32,995 nt of DNA from an uncultured Clostridia bacterium. Its GTDB lineage: Bacteria > Bacillota > Clostridia > Oscillospirales > Ruminococcaceae. The stretch lies in contig CANRZX010000004.1 of the NCBI GenBank assembly GCA_947644575.1, positions 1 through 32,995 on the forward strand, written 5' to 3'. A program made the translations under genes and the position numbers. The notes under the pieces were generated by a model that worked only from the letters and a program-made list of their open reading frames with translations, searched no databases and was not told the origin of the DNA. Each line of letters begins with the position of its first letter. The stretch's first letter is position 1. Positions 9,822-18,957 of this stretch are shown one piece after another.

Positions 9822-11222
9822 TCAGGCGCGATCCACAACATTTTGGATCCAGCGCCCCTTTTTGATCAGAAGCATGCCCAGACCGGTTTTCAGAATTTCC
9901 GTACACTGACAGAAGCCATAAATCCACAGGATGCCAAGCCCGGTAAAATGGACAAGGCCGCCGGCGGGCACGACACATGCCAGCCAAATAAACACCGTGT
10001 CAAAAATCAAGGTCAGGCTGGCGTTGCCGCCCGTGTGGAGCACACCGGAGACGACTGTCAGGTAAGAGGTGAACGGCAGAATCAGCGCGCTGATGAGAAT
10101 AAAGGAAGACGCGAGTTCCCGCACCTCGCCGGTTGTGTTGTAGATCAGCGGGAAATACCGCCCCGCCAGCGCGTAAAGCAGCGAAACCACAAGGCTTGAC
10201 GCAAAGCACAGACCGATGAATTTCCGGTAAACGGCGAGGATTTTCCCCGGATCCTCCGAGCGTCCCATCATATGTCCGATGACAATCCGCGCCGTGTTGC
10301 CGACGGCGGTTGCCGCAACAATAATCAGGCTGGAAAGCGTGCTGACAATACTGTTCGCGCTGACGACATGCAGCCCCCGGACGGAATAGCACTGCGTCTG
10401 CGCGGCGACGCCCATGGACCAAAGCAGTTGGTTGAGCGCGAACGGCGCGCTTTTTTTCACAATGCGCAAGGCGAGCCAGCCGGGAATATGCAACGAGCGA
10501 TACGCGCCCCGGATAAAGGGAACGCCGCGCGCATTGAGATGCGTCCAGCCCGCCACACCGGCCAATTCAATGAACCGCGCAATCAGCGTTGCGATGGCGG
10601 CCCCATAGCAGCCCATAGCGGGAATCCCCCAAAAGCCGAAGATCAGCACATAATTCAGGGCCAGGCTTACCATCATGGACAGGACGCACGAAATCATGGG
10701 CACCTTTGTTTGCCCAAGCTCCCGCAGCGTGGAGGAATAGACGTTGATGAGCGCGTAAGGCGGCACGCCGGCCAGCATAATCCACAAATAGCCCATCCCG
10801 TAGAAGAGCGACGCCTCGGCGTCCGCGGCAAGACCCTCGCCGTTCAGATAGCTTTGAATCAGCAGCCTGCCCCAGATGCCCAGCAGCAGAATTGTCGCTG
10901 CGCTCAGAAGAAAGCTTGTGATCAGCTTGAAGCGGAAGGTGAACCGGATGCCCTCATCGTCGCCCTTTCCGCTGAACTGCGCGGTGAAAACGCCGATTCC
11001 GGCAAAAATTCCCGAGATGCAGGAATAGAATACAAACATCAGCTGATTGACCACCGCGACGCCGTTCATCTGAACGGTGCTGACACGGCCGACCATGATG
11101 TTGTTCAGCAGCCCGATCAGGTTATAGATGCCGCCTTGCAGCATCATGGGCAGCGCGATGCGGGATGCTTTCGTGTAAAAGGATTTCTCCCCGACGTATT
11201 CATGGATCCTGCTCATAAGCAC
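9822..11222 (-). CDS. MATE family efflux transporter
   Basis: 466 aa, 12 TM-like; ALPMMLQGGIYNLIGLLNNIMVGRVSTVQMNGVAVVNQLMFV. Confidence 0.92.
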   Translation of the reverse strand: MLMSRIHEYVGEKSFYTKASRIALPMMLQGGIYNLIGLLNNIMVGRVSTVQMNGVAVVNQLMFVFYSCISGIFAGIGVFTAQFSGKGDDEGIRFTFRFKLITSFLLSAATILLLGIWGRLLIQSYLNGEGLAADAEASLFYGMGYLWIMLAGVPPYALINVYSSTLRELGQTKVPMISCVLSMMVSLALNYVLIFGFWGIPAMGCYGAAIATLIARFIELAGVAGWTHLNARGVPFIRGAYRSLHIPGWLALRIVKKSAPFALNQLLWSMGVAAQTQCYSVRGLHVVSANSIVSTLSSLIIVAATAVGNTARIVIGHMMGRSEDPGKILAVYRKFIGLCFASSLVVSLLYALAGRYFPLIYNTTGEVRELASSFILISALILPFTSYLTVVSGVLHTGGNASLTLIFDTVFIWLACVVPAGGLVHFTGLGILWIYGFCQCTEILKTGLGMLLIKKGRWIQNVVDRA

Positions 11223-11249
11223 TCCCGTTTTCTGCGTCCGGCAAAAAGG

Positions 11250-12137
11250 TCAGCGCCGGTCCTGCTTCTGTTTCTTGCGGTATTCGCTTGGGCTTGTTTC
11301 CGTAAGTTGGCGGAATGCGCGGTTGAAATTGGCGGCGTTGTTGAAGCCGGAACGCAGCGCTACCTCCAAAATGGAAAGCTTCTCGTCCTTCAGCAGCTCG
11401 ATGGCCAGACGGATGCGCTTGCGGGTGATGTACTGAACCGGGGACTCGGACATCTGCTTTTTGAAGAACGTGGAAAAATAGTAGCGGTTCATGGCGGCAA
11501 CCTGGGAAAGCTGGTCGATCGTAATGTCGTGCGTCAGGTGTTCCTCAATGTAATCCAGCACTCTCGTAAAGGAATCCTGCAGGACGGGGGCCTCTCGCCG
11601 AGACGGGTTCAGGCTGGGTACGGTTTTTTGATAATAGCACGCGATTTCGGAAAGGATCAGAAAAAGGTACGCCTTCACCATAAGCGGGTAGCCTTCCTTT
11701 TTCTCGTACAGCGCCGTCTGGATTTTCCCGAACAGGCCGCTCACCTCTTTGGCGCAGGCCTCCGTATGCGGAATCCTGCACGAGCGGTTTGTAAAATAAA
11801 ACGGCTCGAGGTACCGCAGGTTGAAATCCTCCATTTCCAGAGAGGAGATAAAGGAGGGCACAAAATTGAGCGATAAATACTTCAGTTTGGCCGACGCGTT
11901 TTCGGAAAAAATATTGTGCTGCTCCATACTGTTGAAAATGAAGCAGTCGCCCTTTTCAAAGGGCTGCTCCGCGTCGCCGCTTTTGAAAAAGCCCTCTCCG
12001 TCCACAAGCAGCGTAATCTCCATTGTGGAATGAAAATGGGCCTGTGTTTCCGTGTAATCACCCGACGCGGCAAACTCCATAAATTCCAAGCAGGTATCGT
12101 GTCCGTGCTTGATCAGTTCGACCTGATAAAACAGCAT
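11250..12137 (-). CDS. AraC family transcriptional regulator with N-terminal cupin sensor domain
   Basis: C-terminal YIEEHLTHDITIDQLSQVAAMNRYYFSTFFKKQMSESPVQYITRKRIRLAIELLKDEKLSILEVALRSGFNNAANFNRAFRQLTETSPSEYRKK. Confidence 0.95.
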   Translation of the reverse strand: MLFYQVELIKHGHDTCLEFMEFAASGDYTETQAHFHSTMEITLLVDGEGFFKSGDAEQPFEKGDCFIFNSMEQHNIFSENASAKLKYLSLNFVPSFISSLEMEDFNLRYLEPFYFTNRSCRIPHTEACAKEVSGLFGKIQTALYEKKEGYPLMVKAYLFLILSEIACYYQKTVPSLNPSRREAPVLQDSFTRVLDYIEEHLTHDITIDQLSQVAAMNRYYFSTFFKKQMSESPVQYITRKRIRLAIELLKDEKLSILEVALRSGFNNAANFNRAFRQLTETSPSEYRKKQKQDRR

Positions 12138-12204
12138 ACGGCTCTCCCTCCGGTCAAATTAGCTTGATTATATCGTGCCGCGATTTCAAAAATCAAGGGA
12201 ATGC

Positions 12205-12231
12205 AACAATAATTGTGAAGATAACAATAAT
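12205..12231. promoter_or_regulatory. Candidate AraC-type binding site: direct repeat AACAATAAT with 18-bp period
   Basis: AACAATAAT at 12205-12213 and 12223-12231 in the AraC / ROK-like divergent intergenic region. Confidence 0.45.
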
Positions 12232-12403
12232 CCATGAAGCCGCCAAAAAGAGACGAAAAAAATGAAGATTTTCTTTGTAGAAAAAGCGCGTACAGGCAGC
12301 GTATACTGAAAAATAAGGTGAATTTACATCTTGAATGGGCAGGCGCGCCGCTATTTTGCGAGGTTCGGGCAGGCGCTACCTGCAAAAGCTGGGAGGAGAT
12401 GCC

Positions 12404-13414
12404 ATGAGCTGCACAGAGCCGTACAGGGCGCAGACGGCAATGGCGATTGATATCCGCGAGGAGCGGATCAAAGTGGGGATTGTCTCCCGGGAGGGGAGCG
12501 TGCTGTTCAGCCGGCGCTACCCGTGGGAAACCTCCTCCGTCGCCGGCTTCCTCGACACATTGATGCTTGATATCGCGGACTTTCAAAGCCGGACAGACGG
12601 CCAGTGGAGTTATGACCGAGTGGGTGTGAGCATCGGCGGCTGGATTGACCGCGAGACGGGCACGTGGCTTTATACCGCGAAGGTGCATGGCTTTGCGGAT
12701 CCCGTCCCGTTGCGGTACCTAATTGAGCGCGCCACGGGCCGCCCTGTTTTTATTGACAATGACATCCACGTCAGCACGCTTGCGGAAAACCGCTTTGGCA
12801 TCGGCAAAATCTATCCGAACTTTACGTATTATCACATCGGCAGGGGCATCGCGGTCGGTGTTGTCAGTGAGGGCCGGCTGATCCGCGGCGCGGCGAATTA
12901 CGCGGGGGAATATGGAGGATACTTATACGATTTCGGTGGGCAGGACAGCATCTGCCGTCTGGAGGAATTCGCGTCCGGGCGCGGCATGGTTCGCTGGGCG
13001 CGCAGTCTGTTCGGGCAGTATCCCAATTCCGCGCTGTGTCAGGCGGACCGGGAGGGCATGCTTTCCCCGGCGAAAATTTTTGAATGCGGCGCGGTGAATG
13101 ATCCGCTGGCCGCGCACATTGTCCACCATGTGCAGCGCGGCATCGGCCTGTCGGTGGTGAGCTTGTTGAGCTTCACAAACAGCGAGGCAATCGCGTTCGG
13201 CGGAGAGCTTGCCGGGATGAACGGGCTTTTGCCCGCGCTGACGGATTTCATTGAGGAGTACTGTGCGCCCCCGACCAGACGTTCCCTGAACTACATTGGC
13301 AGCGGGCGGCTCAACGTCCAGGAAGAGGGAATGATCGGCGCGGCATGGCTGACGTGGGAGGAGCCCGGCCCGCAGCCCGCAGGCGGCCCGTCCCCGGCCG
13401 GGCGGGCAACGTGA
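12404..13414 (+). CDS. ROK-fold protein, degenerate (probable pseudokinase / sugar sensor)
   Basis: Aligns with the ROK protein at 6013-6978 (NDIHVSTLAENRFGIGK; GRGIAVGVVSEGRLIRG; EFASGRGMVRWARSLFGQYPNSALCQADREGML) but lacks DxGGT and CxCGxxGCxE. Start set at ATG 12404 (GGGAGGAGATGCC upstream). Confidence 0.88.
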   Translation: MSCTEPYRAQTAMAIDIREERIKVGIVSREGSVLFSRRYPWETSSVAGFLDTLMLDIADFQSRTDGQWSYDRVGVSIGGWIDRETGTWLYTAKVHGFADPVPLRYLIERATGRPVFIDNDIHVSTLAENRFGIGKIYPNFTYYHIGRGIAVGVVSEGRLIRGAANYAGEYGGYLYDFGGQDSICRLEEFASGRGMVRWARSLFGQYPNSALCQADREGMLSPAKIFECGAVNDPLAAHIVHHVQRGIGLSVVSLLSFTNSEAIAFGGELAGMNGLLPALTDFIEEYCAPPTRRSLNYIGSGRLNVQEEGMIGAAWLTWEEPGPQPAGGPSPAGRAT

Positions 13415-13487
13415 GGGGCGGTGGGCCTGTGCCGTGCGGGCGCCATCCATACAGGCCATAAAGCTGTCTGTCAAAAGGAGAACCCTT

Positions 13488-14627
13488 ATGGAAGAAAAAG
13501 ATCGTCTGCTGCAGCGCATTCTGTCATTGACGACAAGCGCCCCCTGGTCGGAAAATCTCCGCTTGAATCGGGAGAGCATCCGGACGCTTTGCGCAAAGGG
13601 GGCGCTGGGCGGCATCCGGCGAATGTATCTGACGGGCGGAGGCACCTCGCTGTACGCGGCGGAGGTGGGGCGAAGCTATATGGAGCGGATTGCGGGCATC
13701 CCCGCACAGGCGGTTCCCTGCTACAGCTTCAGCTATTATATTCCGGAGGAACTGCTGGGGCCGGATGTCTGCCTGCTTGCCATTTCGCAGACAGGGACGG
13801 CCCGGTCCGTGGAAAAATGCGTTCGTGCGGCACAGCGGTCGGGAGCGCTTGACATCGCCGTCTCCGGCTCCACCGACGCGCCGGTTCCGGCGGCGGCGCG
13901 CCGCCTGATCCTGACGGATGCCAAAACGGAGGGGCCGTCCGCAAAGAGCACCTCCTATGTTCAGGCGCTCACCGCGGTTTATCTGCTGGCGGTCGCGATC
14001 GGGCGGGCAAACGGGCGCTTGACGGAACAGCAGGCCGCGTGGTGGGACGCACAGCTGGAGGAAGCCGTTCAAAAATCGGCGCAGCTGGCCGGGCTCACGG
14101 AGCAGATGTACCGACTCGCTGCACAATACAAAGACGCGCCGATCCACCACTGCCTGGCCGTGGGGCCGAATGTCGGGACAGTGGAGGAGGGCGCGCTGAA
14201 AATCATCGAAATGGCGTGGGTGCCCGCAGAAGGCCGGGAAATGGAGGACTTCCTGCACGGAAGGTACCGTGAGGCGGATGAGACAACGCCCCTTCTGCTG
14301 ATTGCCCCTAAGGGACCATCCAAGGAGAAGCTGATGGATACGCTCGGTTCGGCAAAGCGGATTCATGCGCCGACGATCGTTCTGACGGACGACCCGGACC
14401 CCGCCATCGCGCGGCTGGCAACCCATGTGGTAAAAATGCCGGGTGGCGTGGATGAATTCCTCACACCGATGTTCTATATCACACCGCTTTGGCTCTATGC
14501 GCATCGGCTGGGAATCCTGCGCGGCGCGGACCCCGCGGGCAACCGCCACGGATTTATCCCCACGGGATATGAATATCGCGCGCACTATGACGAAAACGGA
14601 ATGCCGCTTGTGCCGGCTGCTCCATAA
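13488..14627 (+). CDS. SIS domain protein (sugar isomerase/deaminase, GlmS-isomerase/AgaS-like)
   Basis: MYLTGGGTSLYAAEVGRSYMERI; LLAISQTGTARSVEKCVRAA; GAKSTSY-type motif; RBS AAAAGGAG before ATG 13488. Confidence 0.9.
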   Translation: MEEKDRLLQRILSLTTSAPWSENLRLNRESIRTLCAKGALGGIRRMYLTGGGTSLYAAEVGRSYMERIAGIPAQAVPCYSFSYYIPEELLGPDVCLLAISQTGTARSVEKCVRAAQRSGALDIAVSGSTDAPVPAAARRLILTDAKTEGPSAKSTSYVQALTAVYLLAVAIGRANGRLTEQQAAWWDAQLEEAVQKSAQLAGLTEQMYRLAAQYKDAPIHHCLAVGPNVGTVEEGALKIIEMAWVPAEGREMEDFLHGRYREADETTPLLLIAPKGPSKEKLMDTLGSAKRIHAPTIVLTDDPDPAIARLATHVVKMPGGVDEFLTPMFYITPLWLYAHRLGILRGADPAGNRHGFIPTGYEYRAHYDENGMPLVPAAP

Positions 14628-14789
14628 GCGCCTGTTTGGGAGTTCGGGGCAGGCCGGACGGGAGGAATGTTCCCGCTCTGCTGAGGACAAACGCGCGGAA
14701 AACCTTTGTGGGCTCCGGGCGTTGGGGCGGCAAAGGGCGACGCAACGGCCCGCAGGCGGCGCGCGGGAAAACGGGAGAATGCGCCCTGC

Positions 14790-15800
14790 TCAGACGGATG
14801 CGCGCACGACCTTGGCGATCGGCAGATAAAGTTTGCGCGGCGGCAGCGTGCAGCCGCGCAGCCGCTCGTCCAAAAGCTCGGCCGCTACCTGGCCGATTGC
14901 CTCCATCGGTACGGCATACGTCGTCAGGGGCGGGCTGGAAAATTGGGAGAGCTGGATGTTGCTCAAGCCGATTACCGCCATTTGCTCCGGCACGCGGACG
15001 CCGATGGAATACAGCGCGCTGAGCGCAGCCATCGCCATCAGGTCGCTGGCCGCGCAGATGGCCGTGGGGGGATCGGGCTGCGCCATCAACGCCTTGATTA
15101 GGTCGATGCAGAGAATTTCATCCCACTTGCAGTCCAGCACCCACTCGGAACGGATGGGCAGGCCCGCGACGTGCATCGCCGCGACAAAGCCGAGATAGCG
15201 CCGGCTCACCGCGCCCCTCGGCCCAAAGATGGTCCCGCCCAGAAAGGCGATTTTCTGATGGCCCTTCCGGATCAGGTGATTGGCAAGGCGCATGCCTGCC
15301 TCAAAATGGTCGTAGCCGACGATGTCAATATCGGGGTTTCTCGTATCAATTCCCACACACGCGGGGATGCGCGCGCGCAGGCTGCTGTAGAGCGCCGGGT
15401 CAAGCTGCTCCATCAAAATCAGCCCTGTCGGGGGCGCTTCCAGAATCGCGCGGAGGGTCTCCGGTTCCTGCATTTCAAAATATGTTTTCAAAAACGCGAC
15501 GGAATAGCCTTTTTCAAGCAGGCGCGCTTCCAGCCCGGCATAGATGCTGATGAAATAGGGATCCCGGTATTTGTCCTTTGTTACGCTCAGGATACAGCCG
15601 ATGCGCTTACCCGCCGGCGCGGCCGCCGCCCTGCCCGAATGGGCGGACGCCTTCTGTTTATAGCCCGTCTGCGCGGCGGCGTTCCATACTTTGTTTTTCG
15701 TTTCTTCCCGTATCTTATAGGTAGTATCGTTGTTGAGCACGCGGGAGACAGTGGCGGCGGATACGCCGGCCAAAGCGGCAACCTCCCGGATAGACGCCAT
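14790..15800 (-). CDS. LacI family transcriptional regulator
   Basis: MASIREVAALAGVSAATVSRVLNNDTTYKIREETKNKVWNAAAQTGYK HTH; periplasmic-binding-like C-terminal domain. Confidence 0.96.
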   Translation of the reverse strand: MASIREVAALAGVSAATVSRVLNNDTTYKIREETKNKVWNAAAQTGYKQKASAHSGRAAAAPAGKRIGCILSVTKDKYRDPYFISIYAGLEARLLEKGYSVAFLKTYFEMQEPETLRAILEAPPTGLILMEQLDPALYSSLRARIPACVGIDTRNPDIDIVGYDHFEAGMRLANHLIRKGHQKIAFLGGTIFGPRGAVSRRYLGFVAAMHVAGLPIRSEWVLDCKWDEILCIDLIKALMAQPDPPTAICAASDLMAMAALSALYSIGVRVPEQMAVIGLSNIQLSQFSSPPLTTYAVPMEAIGQVAAELLDERLRGCTLPPRKLYLPIAKVVRASV

Positions 15801-15830
15801 GAAAATCCCTCCTTTTTAAGATAATTTTAG

Positions 15831-15852
15831 CGTAACACATTACGAAACAAAA
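15831..15852. promoter_or_regulatory. Candidate LacI-family operator O1 (palindrome CGTAA-CACA-TTACG)
   Basis: CGTAACACATTACGAAACAAAA, repeated with 3 mismatches at 16047-16068; overlaps promoter region of the LacI gene. Confidence 0.72.
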
Positions 15853-15987
15853 GTAAAGCGTTTTTTCTTTGAAAAGATTCTTTTTTCTTTGCGGCGCATG
15901 GGTTTGTGCGAAACAGCCCACACCGAATGCGGCGTAGGCATGGGTAAATTTCCGAATTATCGTAGATAAACTTGTGCGTTTTGCCAA

Positions 15988-16015
15988 TTGCATTCTTTTG
16001 CGTTAGCTTTATAAT
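15988..16015 (+). promoter_or_regulatory. Predicted sigma-A promoter for the oxidoreductase operon
   Basis: TTGCAT (15988-15993), 16-bp spacer, TATAAT (16010-16015). Confidence 0.6.
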
Positions 16016-16046
16016 GAAAATATCATTTAATAGACGCAAATTATAA

Positions 16047-16068
16047 CGCAACATTTTACGAAACAAAA
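16047..16068. promoter_or_regulatory. Candidate LacI-family operator O2
   Basis: CGCAACATTTTACGAAACAAAA, second copy of the O1 sequence, downstream of predicted -10 and upstream of the GTG start. Confidence 0.68.
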
Positions 16069-16101
16069 TAGGCCCCTGTGATGAGCGAGGAGGAATGTGC
16101 T

Positions 16102-17358
16102 GTGAAAATTGTTTTGATTGGCGCCGGACAGCGAGGACGGATCTATGCGGATTACATAGCGGAAAAGGACGGCATACAGGTTGTGGCGGTTGTGGAGCCG
16201 AACGACGCGCGCCGGAACGCGGCCGCCGCGCAGCTGGGCATCGCCGGGGATCGGTGCTTTTCATCCGTCGAGGCGCTGTGGGCCCAGGGAAAAATTGCGG
16301 ACGCGGCAATTATCGCTTCGATGGACCGGGATCATTACGCGCAGGTGATGAAGGCGCTGGAGCTGGGCTACCATATTCTTCTGGAAAAGCCCATTTCCCC
16401 CGACCCCGCTGAATGCATGGACATCCTGCGCTTTGCCAAGAAGAGAAAGCTGCATGTGGTAGTCTGCCACGTCTTGCGCTACACGCCGTTTTTCTCCCGA
16501 ATCAAGGAGATTCTCGATTCCGGGCGCATCGGCCGCCTTGTGTCGGTCCGGCTGGACGAAAATATCGGGAATTTCCATTTTGCGCACAGCTTTGTGCGCG
16601 GCAACTGGCGCAGGGCGGAGCTGGCCAGTCCCAGCATCATGCAGAAGTCCTGCCACGACATGGATTTGCTGAACTGGCTGGTGGGCGCGCAGGCAAAGCG
16701 CGTTTCCTCCTGCGGCTCGCTGCATTATTTCAAGGAGAGCAACGCGCCCGCCGGCAGCACGGACCGCTGCGCGACCTGCCCCGCCGAGAGCGCCTGCCGC
16801 TTCAGCGCCTATAAAAGCTATCTGCCCGCTGCGGGGGAGTGGCCCGCAGCCGTCATCACTCCCTCGGCGGACCCCGAGGCGTTGCGCAAGGAGCTCGAGC
16901 ACAGTCCCTATGGTCGCTGCGTGTACCGCTGCGACAACGACGTGTGCGATCAGCAGGTGGTCGCGGTGGAATACGAGGGTGGCCAGACGGCAAGTTTCAA
17001 CATGTCTGCCTTTACCAACCGGATGAACCGCACGATCCATGTGATGTGTGAGGACGGGGAAATCTTCGGCGACGACGGCCTGCACGAGATTGAGGTGATT
17101 TCCTTTGCATCCAATCAGGTGGAAGGCTATCAATCCGAAAAGATCTATGTGCCGGAGCCGCGCAGCGGTCATGGCGGGGGCGACGCGGGCGTCGCGGATG
17201 ATTTCATCAGTCTTTTGCAGGACGACCGGCCGGCCCGCTCCGAAATCGGCATGTCTGTGGACAGCCACGTGATGGCCGCGGCGGCGGAGCTGAGCCGGGC
17301 GACCGGACGGACCATTGATTTAGACGCCTACCGCTGCGAGCTGCGGAAGGAAGAATGA
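16102..17358 (+). CDS. Gfo/Idh/MocA family oxidoreductase
   Basis: VKIVLIGAGQRGRIYADYIAEKDGIQVVAVVEPN (Rossmann), GYHILLEKPISPD; GTG start with GCGAGGAGG upstream; start placed at 16102 rather than ORF-track 16078. Confidence 0.93.
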   Translation: MKIVLIGAGQRGRIYADYIAEKDGIQVVAVVEPNDARRNAAAAQLGIAGDRCFSSVEALWAQGKIADAAIIASMDRDHYAQVMKALELGYHILLEKPISPDPAECMDILRFAKKRKLHVVVCHVLRYTPFFSRIKEILDSGRIGRLVSVRLDENIGNFHFAHSFVRGNWRRAELASPSIMQKSCHDMDLLNWLVGAQAKRVSSCGSLHYFKESNAPAGSTDRCATCPAESACRFSAYKSYLPAAGEWPAAVITPSADPEALRKELEHSPYGRCVYRCDNDVCDQQVVAVEYEGGQTASFNMSAFTNRMNRTIHVMCEDGEIFGDDGLHEIEVISFASNQVEGYQSEKIYVPEPRSGHGGGDAGVADDFISLLQDDRPARSEIGMSVDSHVMAAAAELSRATGRTIDLDAYRCELRKEE

Positions 17359-17564
17359 AGCGGCTTGCCTGCGCGGCCTGCGGAGCGCCGATGACAAACG
17401 ACGAAATCGCTTTTTGCCTGCACCTGCACGGGGGCGCGGCGGCCCGCTTCCTCTGCGTGAAGTGCATGGCGGCGGACTTTGGATGCCCGCCGGAGCATCT
17501 GCAAAAAAAAATCGGGCTTTTAAGAAACAGCGGCTGCAGATATTTTGCTGAAACCTATGTGTGA
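17355..17564 (+). CDS. Small CxxC...CxxC zinc-ribbon-like protein of unknown function
   Basis: 69 aa MKRLACAACGAPMTNDEIAFCLHLHGGAAARFLCVKCMAADFGC...; ATG overlaps oxidoreductase stop (ATGA). Confidence 0.72.
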   Translation: MKRLACAACGAPMTNDEIAFCLHLHGGAAARFLCVKCMAADFGCPPEHLQKKIGLLRNSGCRYFAETYV

Positions 17565-17617
17565 CGGCGCCGCGCGGACAACCGCCGCACGCAGGATTAT
17601 TTTGGAGGAGGAACGAC

Positions 17618-18940
17618 ATGCAGACGGTGATCCCAAAAACAATCCCGGATCTTCTGACCAATCCCGGCATCGGCTTTATCGCGGCCCCGCATCTGATGGG
17701 GAACCCCGCCGAGCTGCGGGATAACCGGGGCGTTCCGGTGGAAGAATACCGCTTCCTGCAGAGTACAAAAACGTGGAACCACCCGGATTCCGGCCTGTAT
17801 TACTGCGGGGGCCGGTGGAAGGAGCTGGAGCCGGGGCAGGGTAAATACCGCTGGGATATTCTGGACGAGGGTCTGGAAAAGGCCCGCCGGATGGGCTGCA
17901 CCTCCATTGTGCGCGTCGCGCCCTATGCGCTGCGCCCAGAGGAAGATGTTCCCTCGTGGATGCGCGAGAAATGGCCGGAGGAGCCGGACTATCCGTTCTG
18001 GCGCGTCGATCCCAATACGACGGATTACGCCGACCGCTGGGCGGAATTTGTCCGCGCATTCGCGGCGCGCTTTGACGGGGATGAGCGCATTTCCTCTGTG
18101 GATCTCGCCATCACGGGCGCGTGGGGCGAGGGCGGAGGCTCGGAGTTTATGGATCCGGAAAAGTTAGAGCAGATCATTTCCGCGTATCTCGACGGCTTCA
18201 CCAAAACGCCGATCCAGGCGCTGCTGCACGACCCTGTCAGTGTGGCGTGCATCCGCAGGCACCGGGCGAAGGTAGGCTTCCGAGTAGACTGCCTCGGCGA
18301 TATGGGCGGCTTCCATCCCGGGCGCTGGAGCCATATGGAGGACTACTATCCGCAGAATGTAGTCAATTTCCATATGCAGGACGCGTGGAAGGAAGCCCCG
18401 GTTGTGTTTGAGGCCTGCTGGCACACCAACGACTGGTATCTGCAGGGCTGGGACATCGATTATATCATCGACGAAAGCCTGAAATGGCACATTTCCTCCT
18501 ATAACGCGAAGGGCACGACGATCCCGCAGGCGTGGCAGAAAAGCGTGGAGCGCTGGGTACGGAAAATGGGCTATCGGTACGAGATCCACTCCTGCGCTGT
18601 CTCCGAGCAGGCGCAGCCGGGCGGCGCGCTGGATTTCGAGATGCTCGTCAGCAATACGGGCGTCGCCCCGTGCTACCATAATTATGCCCCCGTGCTCCGC
18701 TTTGCCGGGGAGAACGCTTCGTTTGATCTGCCCATCGATACGGATATCCGCCGGTGGATGCCGGACGCGGATCTTCGCGTCGCTCAAAGGCTGACGATCC
18801 CGGAAAGCGCGCCCAAGGGGACTTATATGGTGAAGCTGGGTTTCCCGGTACCCGGGTATCTCGACAAGACGCTCCGGCTTGCCATCGAAGGGCGGGACGC
18901 GGAGGGCTTTTATCCGCTGTGTCCGGTGCGGATCGGATAA
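17618..18940 (+). CDS. DUF4832-family glycosidase-like protein
   Basis: NPGIGF, YYCGGRWKELEPGQGKYRWDILDEGLEKAR, RFDGDERISSVDLAITGAWGEGG, C-terminal beta-sandwich region; RBS TTGGAGGAGGAA before ATG 17618. Confidence 0.78.
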   Translation: MQTVIPKTIPDLLTNPGIGFIAAPHLMGNPAELRDNRGVPVEEYRFLQSTKTWNHPDSGLYYCGGRWKELEPGQGKYRWDILDEGLEKARRMGCTSIVRVAPYALRPEEDVPSWMREKWPEEPDYPFWRVDPNTTDYADRWAEFVRAFAARFDGDERISSVDLAITGAWGEGGGSEFMDPEKLEQIISAYLDGFTKTPIQALLHDPVSVACIRRHRAKVGFRVDCLGDMGGFHPGRWSHMEDYYPQNVVNFHMQDAWKEAPVVFEACWHTNDWYLQGWDIDYIIDESLKWHISSYNAKGTTIPQAWQKSVERWVRKMGYRYEIHSCAVSEQAQPGGALDFEMLVSNTGVAPCYHNYAPVLRFAGENASFDLPIDTDIRRWMPDADLRVAQRLTIPESAPKGTYMVKLGFPVPGYLDKTLRLAIEGRDAEGFYPLCPVRIG

Positions 18941-18957
18941 GCGCCTGAACGGGCTCT

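Noticed and set aside
10272-11876. 534-aa plus-strand ORF
   Set aside because: Antisense to MATE and AraC genes; no recognisable domain.
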